Shown here one piece after another: positions 60,947-64,000 of a stretch of DNA of 64,000 nucleotides (positions are counted from its first letter, which is position 1; the number at the start of each line of letters is the position of its first letter). The position numbers and the translations under genes were made by a program. The notes below the pieces were generated by a model. It saw nothing but the letters and a program-made list of their open reading frames with translations, had not been told where the DNA came from and searched no databases. This DNA is from Curvibacter sp. PAE-UM (GTDB taxonomy: Bacteria; Pseudomonadota; Gammaproteobacteria; Burkholderiales; Burkholderiaceae_C), in contig NZ_KQ483358.1 in the NCBI RefSeq assembly GCF_001432305.1, positions 1,186,881-1,250,880 on the forward strand. Reading direction: 5' to 3'.

Positions 60947-61354
60947 TCAGGCCTCGATGGTCCACGTGCGTGTACAGGCGCGGCAGCGCACCTCGGTCTG
61001 GCTGCTGCGCCGGTCTTCGCCGAGCACCTCGAAACGGGCATAGGTGCCGCAGTCCGGGCAGTTGGCCTGGTTGGCCACTTCCTCGGCGTGCATGAGCAGG
61101 TAGAGGTAGCGACGCAGCGACCACAGGCCGATGGCGCCGCTGGCGATGAAGAGCAGCACGTCCAGCAGTTTTTCCTCCAGCGTGCCGCCCTTGAAGACTT
61201 CCAGCATGCCGATCAGCGCGATGCTGCACAGCAGGGTCAGCAGCAGGTGGGCGTGGCTGGAGAGCAGCTCGCGCTCGTACCACTTGCGAAAACCGAAACG
61301 GCGCACACCCTCGGCCAGTGGGGGGTTGAAGGGGTTGCGGGGCGGGGAGGCCAT
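60947..61354 (-). CDS. Membrane protein with C-terminal zinc ribbon, unknown function
   Basis: This 135-residue protein has two membrane helices (about residues 36-53 and 64-81) and a C-terminal zinc ribbon with C99/C102 (NCPDCG) and C124/C127 (RCRACTRT). I do not recognise a named family. ATG 61354 (MASPPRNPF) is chosen because the longer upstream reading crosses into the cca region with unlike composition. It is convergent with trxC, which shares zinc-cysteine features but no obvious functional link. Confidence 0.7.
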   Translation of the reverse strand: MASPPRNPFNPPLAEGVRRFGFRKWYERELLSSHAHLLLTLLCSIALIGMLEVFKGGTLEEKLLDVLLFIASGAIGLWSLRRYLYLLMHAEEVANQANCPDCGTYARFEVLGEDRRSSQTEVRCRACTRTWTIEA

Positions 61355-61421
61355 GCACCCATCATGCGGCCAGGATCGCTTGCATGGCGGGCCGTTTGCA
61401 GCACCCGAGCGGGCCGCTTGG

Positions 61422-62711
61422 TTATTCGGCCGGGGGGCTACCCTGTTCTTCGTGCGGCAGACCCAGGTGTTGCGCCACGGCCCCGGCACGGGCCGCATGA
61501 ATGATCTCGCCCACCTTCTTGCCGCTGTGACCCTGGGCCAGGGCGTGTTCGGCAATGGCCTGCGTGGGCAGGGCCAGCACGGTCTCCAGCACACCCTGCA
61601 GGCGTGTCGCCTGCGGATAGGGTTCCTGCTCCAGGCCCAGGCGACCTCGCGCATCGCACTCACAGGCCTGCAGTACCTCGGTAAAACGCTGCGGCTTGCG
61701 GATGGCGTCGCAGCGCTCCAGCAGGCGCAGCAGGGCGGTGGCGCCCAGCGTGCCGCTGCGGTGGATGTTGCCGTGCTCGCGTGCCACCACGTCGGCCAGT
61801 TCTGCGCAGGCTATGGGCACGCGCAGGCGCTCGCACAGGCCCTTGAGCAGGCGCGCGCTGCGGGCTTCATGGGCGATATGGCGCGGTAATTCCTCTACAG
61901 GCGTAGTGCCCTTGCCCAGGTCGTGGCCCAGGCAGGCGAAACGCACCGTCAGCGGCGCGTTCAACCTGGCCGCCATGTCCAGCACCATCATCAGGTGCAG
62001 ACCGGTATCGATCTCGGGGTGGTGCTGCTCGGGTTGCGGCACGCCCCAGAGGCGGTCCACTTCGGGCAGCAAGCGCTTGAGGGCGCCGCAGGCACGCAGC
62101 ACGTCGAACATGCGCGAAGGTTGTTCTTCCATCAGGCCGCGGCTGAGTTCCTGCCAGACGCGCTCGGCCACCAGGTGGTCGACTTCGCCGTCCTCCACCA
62201 TGTGGCGCATCAGCGCCATCGTTTCGGGCGCCACGGTGAAGTCGGTGAAGCGCGCGGACAGACGCGCCACGCGCAGGATGCGCACCGGGTCTTCGCGGAA
62301 GGCTGGCGTCACGTGGCGGAACACCCGCTGTTCGATGTCGCGCTGCCCGTGGTACGGGTCGGTGAGGTGCGTGGTGTCGAAGGAACCATCGGGCCGGCAC
62401 TGGCTGCTGTGCACGGCGATGGCGTTGACGGTCAGGTCGCGCCGCGCCAGGTCTTCCTCCAGCGTCACGTCGGGCGAGGTGTGGATGGCGAAACCCTTGT
62501 AGCCGCGTGCCGTCTTGCGCTCGGTACGCGCCAGCGCGTGCTCTTCCTTCGTCACCGGGTGCAGGAAGACCGGGAAGTCCTTGCCCACGGGCACGAAACC
62601 CTGGGCGACCATCTCCTCGGGGGTGGTTCCCACCACCACCCAGTCGTGGTCCTGGACCGGCAAGCCGAGCAGGGCGTCGCGCACCGCGCCACCCACCATG
62701 TAGATCTGCAT
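61422..62711 (-). CDS. cca: CCA tRNA nucleotidyltransferase (multifunctional, HD domain)
   Basis: Cca adds or repairs the 3' CCA of tRNA; proteobacterial forms also have a phosphohydrolase HD domain. The 429-residue product has MVGGAVRDALLG at 5-16, the catalytic DHD at 21-23, ARRDLTVNAIA, RILRVARLSARF and an HD-domain segment with HPEIDTGLHLMMVLDMA and CLGHDLGKGTTP. ATG 62711 was chosen; the longer reading extends into the glutathione transferase gene in another frame. The C-terminus ends in a short acidic tail. Confidence 0.95.
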   Translation of the reverse strand: MQIYMVGGAVRDALLGLPVQDHDWVVVGTTPEEMVAQGFVPVGKDFPVFLHPVTKEEHALARTERKTARGYKGFAIHTSPDVTLEEDLARRDLTVNAIAVHSSQCRPDGSFDTTHLTDPYHGQRDIEQRVFRHVTPAFREDPVRILRVARLSARFTDFTVAPETMALMRHMVEDGEVDHLVAERVWQELSRGLMEEQPSRMFDVLRACGALKRLLPEVDRLWGVPQPEQHHPEIDTGLHLMMVLDMAARLNAPLTVRFACLGHDLGKGTTPVEELPRHIAHEARSARLLKGLCERLRVPIACAELADVVAREHGNIHRSGTLGATALLRLLERCDAIRKPQRFTEVLQACECDARGRLGLEQEPYPQATRLQGVLETVLALPTQAIAEHALAQGHSGKKVGEIIHAARAGAVAQHLGLPHEEQGSPPAE

Positions 62712-62721
62712 GTCCGGAAGT

Positions 62722-63405
62722 CTAGCGCTTGAGGCGGTACGGTTCTTCGAAGGCGCGGAAGTCGGCCTCGGCTTTGGCGTCGGCGATCCACGCGGCCACG
62801 CCCGGCAGGGCGGCGACACGCTCCACGTAGGCGGCGATGGCCGGCGGTACGGGCAGGCCATAGGTCTTCAGGCGCATGCAGACCGGCGCAAAGTAGGCGT
62901 CGGCGATGGAGAAGTGGCCGAAGAGCAGCGGTCCGCCATGGGCCTGGAGCAGTTCGCTCCACATGGCCACCAGGCGCTCCACGTCGGCGCGTACGGCCGG
63001 TTGATCGCGCCAGATCAACGTGCCTACCTCGGGCAGGGACGCCTCGATGTTCTGCGGGCAGTGGCTGCGCAGGGCAGAGAAACCTGAGTGCATCTCGGCG
63101 CAGACGCTGCGCGCGCGGGCACGGGCCGCCTTATCGGCTGGCCAGAGTCGTTCCTCGGGGAACTGCTCGGCCAGGTATTCGGCGATGGCCAGGGTGTCCC
63201 AGATGACAAGTTCGCCATCCGTCAGCACCGGCACCTTGCCTACGGGGTTGAGCCGGGCCAGGGTCTGCTTGAACTGCGAGCCGGCGTCGAAGGAGTCGAA
63301 GCGCACCAGCACCTCTTCGAACGGGATGCCGGCCTGGCGCAGCAGCACCCAGGGCCGCATGGACCAGGACGAATAGTTCTTGTTGCCGATGGTGAGCTTG
63401 AGCAT
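62722..63405 (-). CDS. Glutathione S-transferase family protein
   Basis: This 227-residue protein has an N-terminal thioredoxin-like GST domain (KLTIGNKNYSSWSMRPWVLL near residues 3-22, with the likely catalytic serine in that segment; GKVPVLTDGELVIWDTLAIA near 56-75) and a helical C-terminal domain. It resembles the zeta-like or YfcF-type bacterial transferases. No substrate can be named. It lies 10 bases upstream of cca on the same strand and 33 bases after the epimerase-like gene. Confidence 0.88.
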   Translation of the reverse strand: MLKLTIGNKNYSSWSMRPWVLLRQAGIPFEEVLVRFDSFDAGSQFKQTLARLNPVGKVPVLTDGELVIWDTLAIAEYLAEQFPEERLWPADKAARARARSVCAEMHSGFSALRSHCPQNIEASLPEVGTLIWRDQPAVRADVERLVAMWSELLQAHGGPLLFGHFSIADAYFAPVCMRLKTYGLPVPPAIAAYVERVAALPGVAAWIADAKAEADFRAFEEPYRLKR

Positions 63406-63438
63406 GGGCCCCTCCTTGTCTGGAGGGCCATGTTAGCG

Positions 63439-64000
63439 CTAGCGGCGCCGGAAGCGGCTGCGCAGCGCCAGCAGCGGGTCGTCGTTGCCGAGGTAAGCCG
63501 GCGCCACAGCAGCCGGCCCGGTGGGCGTGATGCCCAGGGCAGCGAAACCGGGCACACGGCCGGTGAGCACGTTGTCGACTTTCATCGAATCGAGGTTGTC
63601 GCGGCTCATCAGCGGCTGGCCCGGGGTCAACTCCATCATCAGCGCCTGCAGCCGGCCGATGGCCATGGGCAGCGCGATCACGGGGCGCGGCACACCGGCG
63701 GCGCGGCCGGCCAGCTGCACCAGCGCCTTGAGCGTGTGGACGCCGGGGCCGCCGAGTTCGTAGGTCAGGCCGATGGTGCGCGTGTCCTGCAGGCAATGCA
63801 CCATGGCCCGGGCCACGTCCTCGACCCAGACCGGCTGGAAACGGGCGCCGGCACCGGCCAGCGGCATCACGGGGAAGACGCGCTGCAGCGCGGCGAAGAG
63901 GTTGAGGAAGCGGTCGTCGGCGCCGAAGATCACGCTGGGGCGCAACACGGTGAGTTGCAGGCCCTGGGCCGCGGCTTGCTGCAGCGCGGCTTCGCCGCGT
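63439..64000 (-). CDS. NAD(P)-binding complex I NDUFA9-like protein (partial)
   Basis: The frame is open to the right edge of the window, so the N-terminal Rossmann motif is missing. The visible 187 residues match the C-terminal part of SDR-type proteins related to the complex I NDUFA9 subunit. LTVLRPSVIFGADDRFLNLF gives the family signature, QPVWVEDVARAMVHCL follows, and the chain ends in a basic tail (LRSRFRRR). It probably encodes an NAD(P)H-binding epimerase-like enzyme. The stop is at 63439-63441. Confidence 0.82.
   Translation of the reverse strand, partial: RGEAALQQAAAQGLQLTVLRPSVIFGADDRFLNLFAALQRVFPVMPLAGAGARFQPVWVEDVARAMVHCLQDTRTIGLTYELGGPGVHTLKALVQLAGRAAGVPRPVIALPMAIGRLQALMMELTPGQPLMSRDNLDSMKVDNVLTGRVPGFAALGITPTGPAAVAPAYLGNDDPLLALRSRFRRR

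Noticed and set aside
61355-61663. N-terminal extension of the zinc-ribbon membrane protein
   Set aside because: The extension overlaps the end of cca in another frame and has an Arg/Pro-rich shadow composition; ATG 61354 gives a sensible protein.

Overview
The window is high-GC, gene-dense chromosomal DNA from a betaproteobacterium, most likely a member of the Burkholderiales (Comamonadaceae-like). The evidence is gene order: dusB-fis-purH, hemL-thiD-rubredoxin running into a pilGHIJ-chpA twitching cluster, yqgE-ruvX-pyrR-pyrB-pyrC', and folM-folB-ttcA. I see no rRNA, tRNA, CRISPR array, insertion sequence or prophage.

Layout. 1-2130: the end of tctB, tctA and a DedA-like membrane protein. 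2274-5184: dusB-fis-purH, closed by a symmetric terminator shared with hemL. 5250-7752: hemL and thiD leftward, rubredoxin rightward. 7816-17391: chemosensory system for type IV pili (PilG, PilH, PilI, PilJ and a 1984-residue ChpA). 17426-18907: photolyase. 18928-23506: envelope and pyrimidine genes, including a dihydroorotase homologue that has lost its metal ligands. 23511-26370: ferric-iron ABC transporter (ATPase and fused permease, no binding protein here).

26427-35041 is the most unusual part: a sulfur-handling cluster without soxXYZAB. It holds an ArsR-type regulator with well-placed cysteines, an exported DsrE-like protein, a flavocytochrome c sulfide dehydrogenase flavoprotein with a small cytochrome c, a full-length YeeE/YedE (SoxT/TsuA-like) transporter, an exported metallo-beta-lactamase-fold protein, an exported thioredoxin-like protein, two half-size YeeE proteins, a tiny secreted protein with three NPCxGNPC repeats, an unknown His-rich protein and an exported rhodanese. 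The likely theme is periplasmic sulfide, persulfide and thiosulfate chemistry with import of sulfur species, controlled by the ArsR protein.

35084-37567: dtd, then a small AT-richer islet (BrnT/BrnA toxin-antitoxin and a HEPN-like protein), a decayed partial copy of ybeY and a cysteine-rich DGC-type protein. 37724-40897: an exported cassette (FecR domain, coiled-coil protein, TPR/PDZ lipoprotein). 41043-45355: ybeY, phoH-like, ruvA, an alpha-carbonic anhydrase and ruvB; ruvC is not in the window. 45357-49345: three-part ABC efflux system plus a MipA-family outer-membrane protein. 49332-51059: a fusion of an alkylglycerol-monooxygenase-like hydroxylase with a lysoplasmalogenase-like (YhhN/TMEM86) domain. 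51120-52350: exported ankyrin and HbpS-like proteins.

52470-59119: a long leftward series (folM-like, folB, ttcA, lipoprotein, phosphatase, D-threonine-aldolase-like enzyme, histidine kinase, FixJ-type regulator). 59140-64000: MidA-type methyltransferase, a DUF2905 protein, trxC, a zinc-ribbon membrane protein, cca, a glutathione transferase and a truncated NDUFA9-like reductase. Almost all genes are tightly packed; start sites below were chosen from family length, ribosome-binding sites and overlaps.
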